Shown here piece after piece: positions 8,581 through 17,167 of a stretch of DNA of 64,000 bases. The stretch's first letter is position 1. Each line of letters begins with the position of its first letter. Origin of the DNA: an uncultured Lachnoclostridium sp. (lineage in GTDB: Bacteria > Bacillota > Clostridia > Lachnospirales > Lachnospiraceae); NCBI GenBank assembly GCA_946415315.1, contig CAMKRZ010000008.1, positions 1 to 64,000 of the forward strand, given 5' to 3'. The notes beneath the pieces are model-generated. The model was not told the origin of the DNA. It did no database searches and saw only the letters and a program-made list of their open reading frames with translations. The translations under genes were made by a program, and so were the position numbers.

Positions 8581-9729
8581 ATGAAAACCATAAAAAACCT
8601 GGGTAGCACGATTGCAAAGCTTCGTAAGGCAGCAGGCATTACGCAGGAACGTCTGGCGGACCAGCTTGGTGTTTCCGTGTCCGCCGTCTCACAATGGGAG
8701 AACGGAAGAACCATGCCCGATCTCTGCACAATACCCATTCTCTGCCACATACTGAAGGTCTCTTCCGATGAATTGCTTGAAATCAATCGCGAGCAGGACG
8801 ATGCGGAAATTAAGAGGATAGATGTCGAAGCAACGCATTTGATGCAACGGGTGCACTATGCCGAGGCAGAGGAATTGCTCACGAATGCACTTGTGCGATT
8901 CCCGGGAAGTTACGACCTTATGACAACAATGATGACTCTCTGTCACTGCATGGCTACGTCCAATCCTCAAATGGCCGATCAAGAGTCCGGGAAAGAGCAT
9001 TCGGCAAATGCATCCGTCAATGAGAAGTATCTTCACAAGTGCATTGATCTTGCACAAACAATTATAAACGAGTGCAGGGATTCATCAAGTGTTGACTACG
9101 CAAGACTGATGCTCTGTTACTCCTATTCTCTGTTAGGGGAAGCGGAAAAAGCCATTGCAATCGCACAGGATATGCCCGGCATGACGGTCTGCAGGGAAGC
9201 ATTGTTATCCACTTTCGGTAGGGACCGCGACAGATATAAAAGCATACAAAGTGAAATGGTTTTGCACGTAAAGTCGCTCTGTACAATGCTGGATTGCAAT
9301 GTAAGATTTGAGGACGGCAGTTTCGCATATACCCGGGCGGAGCGGGCGGCTTTGGCACAAAAGGTCATCGATTTGTTGCACGTTCTGTTTGAGGACGGAG
9401 ATTTCGGTCTCTTCCATGATACTCTGATCCTTGCGCATTATCACATTGCCCACTTCACAGCATGCGATGAAAAAGATTGTGAGAAGACACTGACGCACTT
9501 AGAGGAGGCAGCCAATCACGGGGAGGCGTTTCTGAAAAACGAAAAGAAAAGAACACACACGTCCCTGTTCCTGCGAGGGCAGGAATACGGAGGCATTCGC
9601 ATAAAAGGCCAAAACAAACCTACAGCATTCCTTCTTGAAATCATGAAAGACGATTGTTTTGATTTTGTGCGAAAAGATTCGAGATTTGCAGACCTTGAAA
9701 AGCGTCTCCGAAAGACGACGGGGATGTAA
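8581..9729 (+). CDS. XRE family regulator with long helical C-terminal part
   Basis: The first 65 residues form a typical lambda-repressor-like helix-turn-helix (IAKLRKAAGITQERLADQLGVSVSAVSQWE is the core). About 310 mostly helical residues follow, with cysteines and histidines scattered through them and no catalytic motif. Such tails in Firmicutes XRE proteins often form TPR-like sensor domains, but no clear repeat register could be assigned. The start follows AAAAGGGGGAGAAGG. Single-gene transcript; the small-RNA promoter begins 14 bases after its stop. Confidence 0.8.
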   Translation: MKTIKNLGSTIAKLRKAAGITQERLADQLGVSVSAVSQWENGRTMPDLCTIPILCHILKVSSDELLEINREQDDAEIKRIDVEATHLMQRVHYAEAEELLTNALVRFPGSYDLMTTMMTLCHCMATSNPQMADQESGKEHSANASVNEKYLHKCIDLAQTIINECRDSSSVDYARLMLCYSYSLLGEAEKAIAIAQDMPGMTVCREALLSTFGRDRDRYKSIQSEMVLHVKSLCTMLDCNVRFEDGSFAYTRAERAALAQKVIDLLHVLFEDGDFGLFHDTLILAHYHIAHFTACDEKDCEKTLTHLEEAANHGEAFLKNEKKRTHTSLFLRGQEYGGIRIKGQNKPTAFLLEIMKDDCFDFVRKDSRFADLEKRLRKTTGM

Positions 9730-9742
9730 AGTATTGCATCCC

Positions 9743-9771
9743 TTGACTCTGCGCTTCCGACTTGCTATAAT
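9743..9771 (+). promoter_or_regulatory. Strong promoter of the tandem small RNA
   Basis: TTGACT (9743-9748), a 17-base spacer and a perfect TATAAT (9766-9771). Transcription should start near 9778. No open reading frame with a ribosome-binding site lies between it and the terminator at 9956. Confidence 0.8.
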
Positions 9772-9777
9772 ACTTGC

Positions 9778-9987
9778 AGATGTAGTAGGTGTGGCCGCCG
9801 GAGCCACGACTTGCTCCCTTTTCAGGGTAGGAGTCGAAGAAGGCCGTTAAGTTCGCAAACCGCTTATGCGGTGGGTAAGGCCGCTGGAGCCTCGGGTTGC
9901 CCCCTTTTCAGGGCTGGGACTCGGAAGAAAGCCGTTGAAGTCGCAAACTACATCAAGAGCTGCCCCTTCGGGAGGCAGCTCTTTTTT
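9778..9987 (+). ncRNA. Candidate structured small RNA with two tandem homologous units
   Basis: A roughly 210-nt transcript is bounded by its own promoter and terminator. It holds two related units of about 70 nt (9791-9860 and 9876-9948). Each has a short GGC/GCC stem with a CGCYGGA loop, then a longer hairpin. The outer stem of that hairpin is CGACT/AGTCG in unit 1 (9807-9811 with 9832-9836) and CGGGT/ACTCG in unit 2 (9893-9897 with 9919-9923). Both arms differ between units yet pairing is kept, which is covariation supporting an RNA structure. An inner CCCT/AGGG stem with a TTTTC loop is identical in both. Each unit ends with a conserved GCCGTT and TCGCAAAC. A CCGC/GCGG mini-hairpin (9860-9871) separates the units. 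It matches no RNA class recognised here. Confidence 0.7.
9956..9987 (+). terminator. Rho-independent terminator of the small RNA
   Basis: AGAGCTGCC and GGCAGCTCT form a perfect stem around a CCTTCGGGA loop and are followed directly by a T-run. Confidence 0.9.
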
Positions 9988-10020
9988 GTTTCCGTGTAGT
10001 GTATTCGTCCAGTTTCCTTT

Positions 10021-10134
10021 ATGGCCAGTATCGGTCAATCATACTGGGACGCAAAGATCCGCCGGAACATCGACCGCGACAAGGATGTTAACAAAAAGCT
10101 TGAAGAAGGATGGACCGTGATTGAGTGGGAATAA
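10021..10134 (+). pseudogene. Fragment resembling the C-terminus of Vsr-type mismatch endonuclease
   Basis: A 37-residue reading frame (SYWDAKIRRNIDRDKDVNK, then a short Gly-Trp segment, ending IEWE) fits the pattern at the C-terminus of very-short-patch-repair endonucleases, W..KI..N..RD..V...L...GW.V...WE. The catalytic N-terminal two-thirds is missing and there is no convincing ribosome-binding site. It is probably a relic of a lost restriction-modification or repair gene; the assignment rests on a short match. Confidence 0.45.
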
Positions 10135-10150
10135 ACTCAGAACAGATACG

Positions 10151-10190
10151 AAGCGGGAAGCCCATTTTCCGGGTTGCCCGCTTTTTTGAT
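10151..10190 (+). terminator. Rho-independent terminator after the Vsr-like fragment
   Basis: GCGGGAAGCCC and GGGTTGCCCGC form a stem with one mismatch, followed by TTTTTT. It implies that the relic once had its own transcript. Confidence 0.75.
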
Positions 10191-10199
10191 GATAATCGA

Positions 10200-10242
10200 T
10201 TGACCGTGCTTGTTCCGCCGTGTTACACTGATTGAAACAGTG
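10200..10242 (+). promoter_or_regulatory. Promoter with nearby inverted repeat upstream of the AraC-type gene
   Basis: TTGACC (10200-10205) and TTACAC (10223-10228) are 17 bases apart. An inverted repeat, CACTG-n7-CAGTG (10226-10242), overlaps the -10 element and could be an operator. The match to consensus is moderate. Confidence 0.5.
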
Positions 10243-10346
10243 AACTTATCACGGAGACGATGAACCGACAAAAGAGAGCATGAAACGTCGGGCATGATCG
10301 CCCGGAAAATGATATGGTATAGTTGCAACGAAAGGAGGGCACCGGG

Positions 10347-11177
10347 ATGCAAGGCTGGATTGAAGGAATACAATCGTCCATCGACTTCATGGAGGAACAC
10401 TTGACCGAACCGCTGGATATCACGAAGATCGCGGGAATTGCAGGGCTGTCTCCATTTTACTATCAGCGGATCTTCGGCGCATTGTGCGGGATCACGGTCG
10501 GGGACTACATCCGGGCGCGCCGGATGACGCTCGCCGCGCGGGAGTTGGCAGGGACAGACGCCAAAGTCATCGACACGGCCCTGAAGTACGGCTACGATTC
10601 CCCGGACAGTTTCGCCCGGGCATTCCAGCGCTTCCACGGGATTTCCCCGTCCGCCGCGAAGGAGCCGGGCACACCGCTCAAGTCCTTTGCACCGTTGCAC
10701 ATCAAACTATCATTGGAGGGTGGAAACATGTTAGATTACCGTATCAGCGAAAAAGCACCGTTTACGATCGTAGGCATCAAGCGCAGATTCAATTCCGACA
10801 CCAGCTACGAGGAAGTTCCGAAATTCTGGGACGAATGGCTCGCGCAGGGCAAGGATCGCCCCATCATGGGCACCTTCGGCGCCTGCATCGACTGCAATGG
10901 AAAGGATTTCGACTACTGGATCGCGGATGTTTATTTTCCGTGGGAAGAGATTCCGGAAGGCTGCGAGGCGCGGGTGATCCCCGGCGGCCTCTGGGCCCAG
11001 TTCCGCTGCACGCTGAAAACACTTCAGAGCACCAACACGCAAATCTGGTCCGAATGGCTACCCTCGCTGAAGGAGTACAGCCTCGCCGGAGATTACTCCC
11101 TGGAAGTCTATCTCGAGCCGAGCGAGACCGACAAAGAATATGTCTGCTACATCTGGGTCCCGCTGAAGAAGAACTGA
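10347..11177 (+). CDS. AraC family regulator with GyrI-like effector-binding domain
   Basis: Residues 1-105 hold two helix-turn-helix motifs of the AraC/XylS type (LDITKIAGIAGLSPFYYQRIF and YGYDSPDSFARAFQRFHGISP are the cores). Residues from about 125 to the end form a GyrI-like/AraC effector-binding domain (APFTIVGIKRRF, VIPGGLWAQFRC, YSLEVYLEP). Proteins with this layout bind small hydrophobic or cationic ligands and often control drug efflux, as Rob and BltR-type proteins do. The ATG at 10347 follows AAAGGAGG, so 276 residues is the likely length. No obvious target gene is adjacent. Confidence 0.9.
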   Translation: MQGWIEGIQSSIDFMEEHLTEPLDITKIAGIAGLSPFYYQRIFGALCGITVGDYIRARRMTLAARELAGTDAKVIDTALKYGYDSPDSFARAFQRFHGISPSAAKEPGTPLKSFAPLHIKLSLEGGNMLDYRISEKAPFTIVGIKRRFNSDTSYEEVPKFWDEWLAQGKDRPIMGTFGACIDCNGKDFDYWIADVYFPWEEIPEGCEARVIPGGLWAQFRCTLKTLQSTNTQIWSEWLPSLKEYSLAGDYSLEVYLEPSETDKEYVCYIWVPLKKN

Positions 11178-11257
11178 GGCGAGGGAACGGATCAGTGGCG
11201 ATTTTGAGGAGAACAAAACCGCGGCGTTCTACGTGAGTAGAATCCATATTTTAAAAG

Positions 11258-11297
11258 AACAGTGCCGAGGCCCTTATGAGGACTCGGCACTGTTTTT
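11258..11297. terminator. Bidirectional terminator between the AraC-type gene and the T7SS supercluster
   Basis: AACAGTGCCGAG and CTCGGCACTGTT form a perfect 12-pair stem. Ts follow on the plus strand, and an A-run on the other side (TTTT on the minus strand) serves transcripts arriving from the 32-kb minus-strand cluster. Confidence 0.85.
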
Positions 11298-11385
11298 GTC
11301 AAACTGTTTGTTGAAAATCTCATTCTAAGAATGAATCATCGACATCTGTTTTTCATCCAAATGCAAATATGACGTGTAAGCATTG

Positions 11386-14300
11386 TCACTGTATTGAAAC
11401 TGTGATATATGACGGGATATCTGTTTTGGGGTTCTTATTGGAAGACCAAATAAATGCGTAGAACACCCCATTGATTGTACCAGTTGCCCACCAATCGCCA
11501 TCCAATTCAGACATCCAATAATCGCCGAAATTACTGTACTTGGATTTCAATTGGGAATGTGTCATGGCGGAACTCAAACCGTTACCCAGATTCTTATTCG
11601 TAGCAGTGTTATGAACATATATCATGTAAATCTTACAGTTAGGATCTAAGGTTTCTTTGCTGTCTGAAAAGCAGAAGGACACATCATCGTCGAAAAATAT
11701 ACACCCGGTCGTTCCATCATGATAACTGTATCCACGATAATAATACTCATATGAACCGTATCCATTGAATACTTTTTTATCTACACTCGTTGCGGTTAGT
11801 CCGAGATACTCATTTAATCTGCCGTAATGATTGTCTCCCGTCTCCTTGATGCCATCTCCATCGCGAATCAGACGCGTATATTGATGTTCATAATGAAGTT
11901 CTGTCAACTTCTTATTATTTCGAATGTCAAGCGTCGCTAAATCCCAACATTTTTCAACATTTAATTCTTTCAGATTCGTACAACTGCTGATGTTCAGCGA
12001 AGAAATCTCGCAGGCATAAAGCCAAAGTTCTTCCAATTTCGAACATCCGCTTACATTGATGCTCTCAAAACCACCACCATAGCCACAATCCACCACTACT
12101 AAATTGGAGTTTTTACTTAAATCCAACGATCTGATATAGTTTTCGCGCCAGTACTCATCTTCTCCCCGGTAACTACCGCAACTCAGTTCTTCCAAGTTTG
12201 TGAAGAATTCGATTCCTTTCAGTGTCTCAATCCCTATTCCCGATACTTCGAGATTCTTAACAGCATCTCTCTCTGTACTGCTTAACACTCCGTTTTTATC
12301 TTTATCGATATTTGTAGAAATATACTGACGGAACACACTATCCGGGAAATTTGTGGAATTGATCGCTATTCCATCTGATGCCTTCACCGTCAGCGTCACC
12401 GTGCTCGACGTCACTTTCTTTCCGTTACCGTCTGTCACGATGCAGCGGAACTGGTAACCGTTCAGAGAACTGGTTGTTGCGACCTTCAGGGTTGCCGTCT
12501 TTGCGCCGGTCTGCCCGGAATTCGCCCAGCTTGCGCTCGAGTTCTTTCGGTACTGCCACTGATACGTCAGCGTCGCCTTGCCTGTTGCCACAACCGAGAA
12601 TGTCGCCGTGGACCCGGCTGTCACGCTCTTGCTCGAAGGCTGAGTTGTGATCTTCGGGGTCACCGTCAGCGTCACCGTGCTCGATGTTACCTTCTTCCCG
12701 TTACCATCTGTTACGATGCAGCGGAACTGGTAGCCACTCAGAGCGCCGGTCGTTGCCACCTTCAGGGTTGCCGTAGTTGCGCCGCTCTGCCCGGAATTCG
12801 CCCAACTCGCGCTCGAATTCTTCCGATACTGCCACTGGTACTTCAGCGTCGCCTTGCCTGTTGCCGCGATCGTGAACGTCGCAGTGGACCCGGCTGTTAC
12901 AGTTTTGCTTGAAGGCTGGGTCGTGATTGTAGGTGATGCCTGTGTTACCGTCAGCGTCACTGTGCTCGACGTCACTTTCTTTCCGTTACCGTCTGTCACG
13001 ATGCAGCGGAACTGGTAACCGTTCAGAGCACTGGTCGTTGCAACCTTCAGGGTTGCTGTCTTTGCGCCGGTCTGTCCGGAGTTCGCCCAGCTTGCGCTCG
13101 AGTTCTTCCGGTACTGCCACTGGTACGTCAGTGTTGCTTTTCCCGTAGCCACGACTGAAAACGTTGCCGTGGATCCGGCTGTCACGCTCTTGCTCGAAGG
13201 CTGGGTCGTGATCTTCGGGGTTACCGTCAGCGTCACCGTGCTCGACGTTACCTTCTTCCCGTTGCCGTCTGTCACGATGCAACGGAACTGGTATCCACTC
13301 AGGCTGCCGGTCGTTGCAACCTTCAGGGTTGCCGTAGTTGCGCCGGTCTGCCCGGAATTCGCCCAGCTCGCACTCGAGTTTTTCCGATACTGCCACTGGT
13401 ACTTCAGCGTCGCCTTGCCTGTTGCCGCGATCGTAAATGTCGCTGTAGACCCGGCCACAACCATCTTGCTTGAAGGCTGGGTAGTAATTGAGGGAGAGGC
13501 CGCCTGTGTTACCGTCAGCGTCACCGCACTCGACGTCACTTTTTTCCCATTCCCGTCTGTCACGATGCAGCGGAACTGATAACCGTTCAAAGCGCTGGTC
13601 GTTGCAACCTTCAGGGTTGCCGTCTTTGCGCCGGTCTGACCGGAATCCGCCCAGCTCGCGCTCGAGTTCTTCCGGTACTGCCACTGGTACGTCAGTGTCG
13701 CCTTGCCTGTTGCCACAACCGAGAATGTCGCCGTGGACCCGGCCGTCACGCTCTTGCTCGAAGGCTGAGTCGTGATCTTCGGGGTTACCGTCAGCGTCAC
13801 CGTGCTCGACGTTACCTTCTTCCCGTTACCATCTGTTACGATGCAGCGGAACTGGTAGCCACTCAGGCTGCCGGTCGTTGCCACCTTCAGGGTTGCCGTA
13901 GTTGCACCGCTCTGCCCGGAATTTGCCCAGCTTGCGCTCGAATTCTTCCGGTACTGCCATTGGTACTTCAGTGTCGCCTTACCCGCCGCTACAACTGAGA
14001 ACGTTGCCGTGGATCCGGCCGTCACGGTTTTGCTCGAAGGCTGCGTGGTGATCTTAGGGGTTACCGTCAGGGTTACCGTGCTCGACGTCACTCTTCTTCC
14101 GTTCGCATCCGTCACGATACAGCGGAACTGATAACCGCTCAGGCCACCGGTCGCGGCCACTTTCATGGTTGCCGTCTTCGCTCCGGTCTGTCCGGAATCC
14201 GCCCAGCTCGCGCTCGAGTCTTTCCGGTACTGCCACTGATATTTCAGCGTTGCCTTGCCATCCGCAACGACCGCAAATGTCGCCGTAGATTCTGCTGTCA

Positions 14301-14709
14301 CGGTCTTGCTCGAAGGCTGGGTAGTGATCTTGGGCGTTACCGTCAGGGTCACTACGGAGGAGATAACTTTCTTTCCGTCCCCGTCCGTCACGATGCAGCG
14401 GAATTGGTAGCCACTTAGCGCACCGGTCGCTGCAACCTTCAGAGTTGCGGTCTTCGCACCGGTCTGCCCGGAATTTGCCCAGCTTGAGCTCGCATCCTTC
14501 CGATACTGCCACTGATATGTCAGTGTTCCCTTGCCCGATGCCGTCACCGTAAATGTTGCCGTAGATCCGGCTACCACCATCCTGTCTCCGGTCTGTTCCG
14601 TGATGACAGCAGCGCTGGCAGTCTGTGTCGTCATTACAACCACTACACAAAAGGCAACAAGAACCAGCATTGCTATTCGTATCTTTTCATACAGTCGCTC
14701 TGTTCTCAT
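11386..14709 (-). CDS. Secreted Ig-like repeat and leucine-rich repeat surface protein
   Basis: A 1107-residue protein with an N-terminal signal peptide (MLVLVAFCVVVVMTTQTASA is the hydrophobic part and cleavage region). Eight Ig-like repeats of about 90 residues follow, each starting ITxQ and containing YQWQYRK and GYQFRCIVTD. Next come an EF-hand-like segment (DKDKNGVLSSTE), five or so irregular leucine-rich repeats (SLDLSKNSNLVVVDC, SLNISSCTNLKELNV) and a unique aromatic C-terminal domain of about 170 residues. No sortase motif or membrane anchor is present. It follows the last WXG100 gene by 46 bases, with AGGAGG before the ATG, so it may be transcribed with the secretion genes although its own export looks Sec-dependent. 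Adhesin-like role inferred. Confidence 0.85.
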   Translation of the reverse strand: MRTERLYEKIRIAMLVLVAFCVVVVMTTQTASAAVITEQTGDRMVVAGSTATFTVTASGKGTLTYQWQYRKDASSSWANSGQTGAKTATLKVAATGALSGYQFRCIVTDGDGKKVISSVVTLTVTPKITTQPSSKTVTAESTATFAVVADGKATLKYQWQYRKDSSASWADSGQTGAKTATMKVAATGGLSGYQFRCIVTDANGRRVTSSTVTLTVTPKITTQPSSKTVTAGSTATFSVVAAGKATLKYQWQYRKNSSASWANSGQSGATTATLKVATTGSLSGYQFRCIVTDGNGKKVTSSTVTLTVTPKITTQPSSKSVTAGSTATFSVVATGKATLTYQWQYRKNSSASWADSGQTGAKTATLKVATTSALNGYQFRCIVTDGNGKKVTSSAVTLTVTQAASPSITTQPSSKMVVAGSTATFTIAATGKATLKYQWQYRKNSSASWANSGQTGATTATLKVATTGSLSGYQFRCIVTDGNGKKVTSSTVTLTVTPKITTQPSSKSVTAGSTATFSVVATGKATLTYQWQYRKNSSASWANSGQTGAKTATLKVATTSALNGYQFRCIVTDGNGKKVTSSTVTLTVTQASPTITTQPSSKTVTAGSTATFTIAATGKATLKYQWQYRKNSSASWANSGQSGATTATLKVATTGALSGYQFRCIVTDGNGKKVTSSTVTLTVTPKITTQPSSKSVTAGSTATFSVVATGKATLTYQWQYRKNSSASWANSGQTGAKTATLKVATTSSLNGYQFRCIVTDGNGKKVTSSTVTLTVKASDGIAINSTNFPDSVFRQYISTNIDKDKNGVLSSTERDAVKNLEVSGIGIETLKGIEFFTNLEELSCGSYRGEDEYWRENYIRSLDLSKNSNLVVVDCGYGGGFESINVSGCSKLEELWLYACEISSLNISSCTNLKELNVEKCWDLATLDIRNNKKLTELHYEHQYTRLIRDGDGIKETGDNHYGRLNEYLGLTATSVDKKVFNGYGSYEYYYRGYSYHDGTTGCIFFDDDVSFCFSDSKETLDPNCKIYMIYVHNTATNKNLGNGLSSAMTHSQLKSKYSNFGDYWMSELDGDWWATGTINGVFYAFIWSSNKNPKTDIPSYITVSIQ
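12380..14604 (-). repeat. Array of eight Ig-domain-coding repeats
   Basis: Eight tandem units of about 265-280 bases code for nearly identical Ig-like domains. Units 5-6 and 7-8 are copies of a two-domain block: both first members read TIAATGKATLKYQW and both second members read SVVATGKATLTYQW. The array thus grew partly by dimer duplication and should be prone to length change by recombination. Confidence 0.9.
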
Positions 14710-14755
14710 AAGACAACCTCCTCAAGACCATATATTCTTTAAAAGTCACCTCGAA

Positions 14756-15052
14756 TTAAATCCGATCAAGTGCTCTCTTCTGCGCAGCTTTATACTCCTG
14801 CGCTGCATAACGGAGAAAATCTGCATACGACTGAAGAAGTTTAAGCATCTTATCATATGCCGAATCCTTTGCAAGCAACTGGTTCCACTGCTTCATAAAC
14901 TCAATGCCGTCTTTACCGCCAAATGCCGGTCCCACCTGCTTAATGGTGGTATCCATCTGCATCGTTTTGTCGCGAACCAGCTTCTTATATTCTTCAATAG
15001 CCTTCGCAGTCTTCTCAAACCTGCTGTGATCTACCTTGATATTGACTCCCAT
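14756..15052 (-). CDS. WXG100-like protein lacking the central Trp
   Basis: A 98-residue, fully helical protein of the size and hairpin pattern of WXG100/ESAT-6 proteins. The turn reads PAFGGKDG, with Phe where WXG proteins have Trp. Near the C-terminus YAAQE fits the YxxxD/E export motif of T7SS substrates. It is 12 bases downstream of another WXG100 gene, suggesting a heterodimer in which only one partner carries the WxG turn. Ribosome-binding site GGAGG. Confidence 0.75.
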   Translation of the reverse strand: MGVNIKVDHSRFEKTAKAIEEYKKLVRDKTMQMDTTIKQVGPAFGGKDGIEFMKQWNQLLAKDSAYDKMLKLLQSYADFLRYAAQEYKAAQKRALDRI

Positions 15053-15064
15053 ATGATGCCTCCG

Positions 15065-15427
15065 TTATCTAAACTCATCTGCAAGTGAGGTATTAACCTT
15101 TTCCGTTTGTTCGTATCCTTCGCCTACGCATACTTTCAGGAAATTTGCTACATTTTCGACCACATTATTTCTGTCTTCATTATACTGCTTGGTCTTCGCC
15201 ATAAACTGCGATATCGTCTGCTGGGAGGCATTACCTTGCCACGTGCGTCCCAGATCATTTACCTCTTCACAGAGTTTTGTAAGCCCGTCATTAATCTGCT
15301 GGTTCAAATTCTGGAGCTCCGTGGCAATTTCCAAAACCCGGGTTATATCCACGGACAGATTCCCGGACACTGCCTTCATGCTTTGTGCTAATTTTCCCGA
15401 AACAGCACTGACTAAACTATCACCCAT
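15065..15427 (-). CDS. WXG100 family T7SS protein
   Basis: 120 residues, helical, with the signature turn TWQGNAS in the middle and YEQTE (YxxxE) near the C-terminus, followed by the tail SLADEFR. An N-terminal extension of about 25 residues precedes the standard helical hairpin. The same tail, LADxFR, occurs in the WXG100 protein encoded at 19136. Either a secreted helper/chaperone of a larger effector or a structural substrate of the EssC machine. Confidence 0.85.
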   Translation of the reverse strand: MGDSLVSAVSGKLAQSMKAVSGNLSVDITRVLEIATELQNLNQQINDGLTKLCEEVNDLGRTWQGNASQQTISQFMAKTKQYNEDRNNVVENVANFLKVCVGEGYEQTEKVNTSLADEFR

Positions 15428-15485
15428 ACCTTTTCACCTCATTTCAACTATTGCGGACATCACACGGTCAGATGCTAAGTGCGTA

Positions 15486-15776
15486 TCACTGTTCTTCCTG
15501 ATCCTGATCCTGTTCCTCACTCATCTCTGCGTTCTTCAGCATTTGCGCATATACCTGGCTTTCCGCATTAATGCATCCGACAAACAGCACGCTGTCAATA
15601 TCCTCATGATTGAACAGGAAAAACGTCTCCTCATCGATATATCCCTCTGGGAACACAACAGAAATGTAATCAAATTCATTGCCGTCTTCGTCCATCTGCG
15701 TGGTCCCGACGATCATCAGGGATTTGGTGGCCTCCTTCAGCAATACTACGGTTCCAAGCGGAAACAACTCTTTCAT
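15486..15776 (-). CDS. DUF4176 family protein of T7SS loci
   Basis: A 96-residue acidic protein beginning LFPLGTVVLLKEATKSLMIVG, the typical opening of DUF4176 proteins, with the FDYISVVFPEGYI segment also characteristic. Such genes recur in Firmicutes T7SS effector loci; function unknown. The C-terminus is very acidic (EEQDQDQEEQ). It lies between the 408-residue candidate effector and a WXG100 gene. Confidence 0.8.
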   Translation of the reverse strand: MKELFPLGTVVLLKEATKSLMIVGTTQMDEDGNEFDYISVVFPEGYIDEETFFLFNHEDIDSVLFVGCINAESQVYAQMLKNAEMSEEQDQDQEEQ

Positions 15777-15860
15777 AGCACCTTACTCCTTTCAGTGTAT
15801 CAATTATTCTGCGCTCTATTCGGAAAATGTATGTTCCTAAATATTGTAAACCATAAACGG

Positions 15861-17087
15861 TCATCCTTCAACAGTGAGCGGATGCATAATCTTTACTACT
15901 TCGTTGTTTTTCTTAACTGCATCCCCGACCTTGAGAATATCGAACTCAAACCGTTCAAACTTGTCTCCGTAATCAACGATTTTTCCGGTTATATCGAACG
16001 GTTTTTTTGCCTTATCTATTGCACCCTTCACCTCACCCATTTTTTTCAGTACTTTGTTTTCATATCCGGGTGAAGCAAATAAGGAATACTCTTTATCAAC
16101 TGCCTTGCCGACCTTGTACGCTTTTTCACCGACATTGTACAGACTTTTGGCGTTCTTCAACAGATTTGCGCTTTCCGTATAACTGAACAGTTTGGCCTGA
16201 TACTTTATCCCGTCCATATTGGTATTCATCAGTTTGACACCCGTACGGAAAAGCCCGTCCTTGTTTCCGTCGAACAGTTGCGTTCGAAGCTTTCCCAAAT
16301 CAGTCGGTCTCAGTTTCTTTAACTTCTCATAACTCTTATCAAGGGCATCCAGAGAAGTTATCAGATCCATTCCGAAATACGTCGCTCCGCCTATCTTCCT
16401 GCCCAACTCTTCATTGCCGAACAGACCTCCGATGGCCGCTCCGCCTTTTTCCAGTTCCGACTTAAGATAGTTCGTTTTTCCGATTTCATCGTAGTTCTTA
16501 TCATAGAGATTCTTCATGTCGGCGCCAACATTGACCAGATCATTAAAACCACTGATAACCGACAATACGGCAACCGGTGACAATGTAGTTGCAAAAGTTG
16601 CTATGCCTGCTCCTATCTTTGCAACTGCAATACCGCCTTTGAAAACCGCCTTGCCAATCTGAACTCCATAGTAAAGCCATCCGTGTGAATTATAACTATC
16701 CTTCAGACTTTGAACCGTTTTCTTGACTACTTTTTTGGTCCCCTTGTATACCGCCTTCGCGCCATCATATATAGTGCCGAACACCGATTTCTTCTGCGGC
16801 TTGCGATACGTCGAGGCATCCATTTTAGCCAGCTTTTCTTCAAGTTTGGAATAATCGATTCTGGTATTCTCAAGAAACCCGGAGCATCTCTGCAAAACGG
16901 AATTCTTCTTCCCAAGCACACTCGCGACGGCATTCCAACCCTCAAAAGAGCCAAACGAACTCGGCAGCCTGCTGCTGGCTTCAATCGCAAATATTCTGGA
17001 TTCGATATTCTTTATTTTCTTTTCAGCACTCTTTATCCTTTGGGCATATGACCCAAGGCCGCTTAAATCAATCGAAACTTCAGACAT
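15861..17087 (-). CDS. Candidate T7SS effector with WXG/LXG-like N-terminus
   Basis: A 408-residue protein. Its first 95 residues are helical with a central SFEGWNAV turn, resembling a WXG100/LXG targeting domain. Residues 100-135 are very Lys-rich. A glycine/alanine-rich hydrophobic stretch follows (around 150-185: AVAKIGAGIATFATTLSP), which could insert in a membrane. The remaining 200 residues match nothing recognised. It has no Sec signal and sits among WXG100, DUF4176 and lipase genes, so it is probably exported by the T7SS. A toxin role is inference; no nuclease, NADase or ADP-ribosyltransferase motif was seen. Confidence 0.6.
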   Translation of the reverse strand: MSEVSIDLSGLGSYAQRIKSAEKKIKNIESRIFAIEASSRLPSSFGSFEGWNAVASVLGKKNSVLQRCSGFLENTRIDYSKLEEKLAKMDASTYRKPQKKSVFGTIYDGAKAVYKGTKKVVKKTVQSLKDSYNSHGWLYYGVQIGKAVFKGGIAVAKIGAGIATFATTLSPVAVLSVISGFNDLVNVGADMKNLYDKNYDEIGKTNYLKSELEKGGAAIGGLFGNEELGRKIGGATYFGMDLITSLDALDKSYEKLKKLRPTDLGKLRTQLFDGNKDGLFRTGVKLMNTNMDGIKYQAKLFSYTESANLLKNAKSLYNVGEKAYKVGKAVDKEYSLFASPGYENKVLKKMGEVKGAIDKAKKPFDITGKIVDYGDKFERFEFDILKVGDAVKKNNEVVKIMHPLTVEG

Positions 17088-17167
17088 TGCAACACCTTTC
17101 CGGGATTTCCTAATCCAACTTCAATAGTATTATTGAAACGCCAATCTTCTCTGACGTTTTTTAACTC

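Noticed and set aside
9778..9987. Known riboswitch (tandem glycine, cyclic di-GMP, THF, ZTP) or tRNA-like element
   Set aside because: The conserved cores of these classes, as I know them, are absent, and no gene follows in frame within reach of the terminator.
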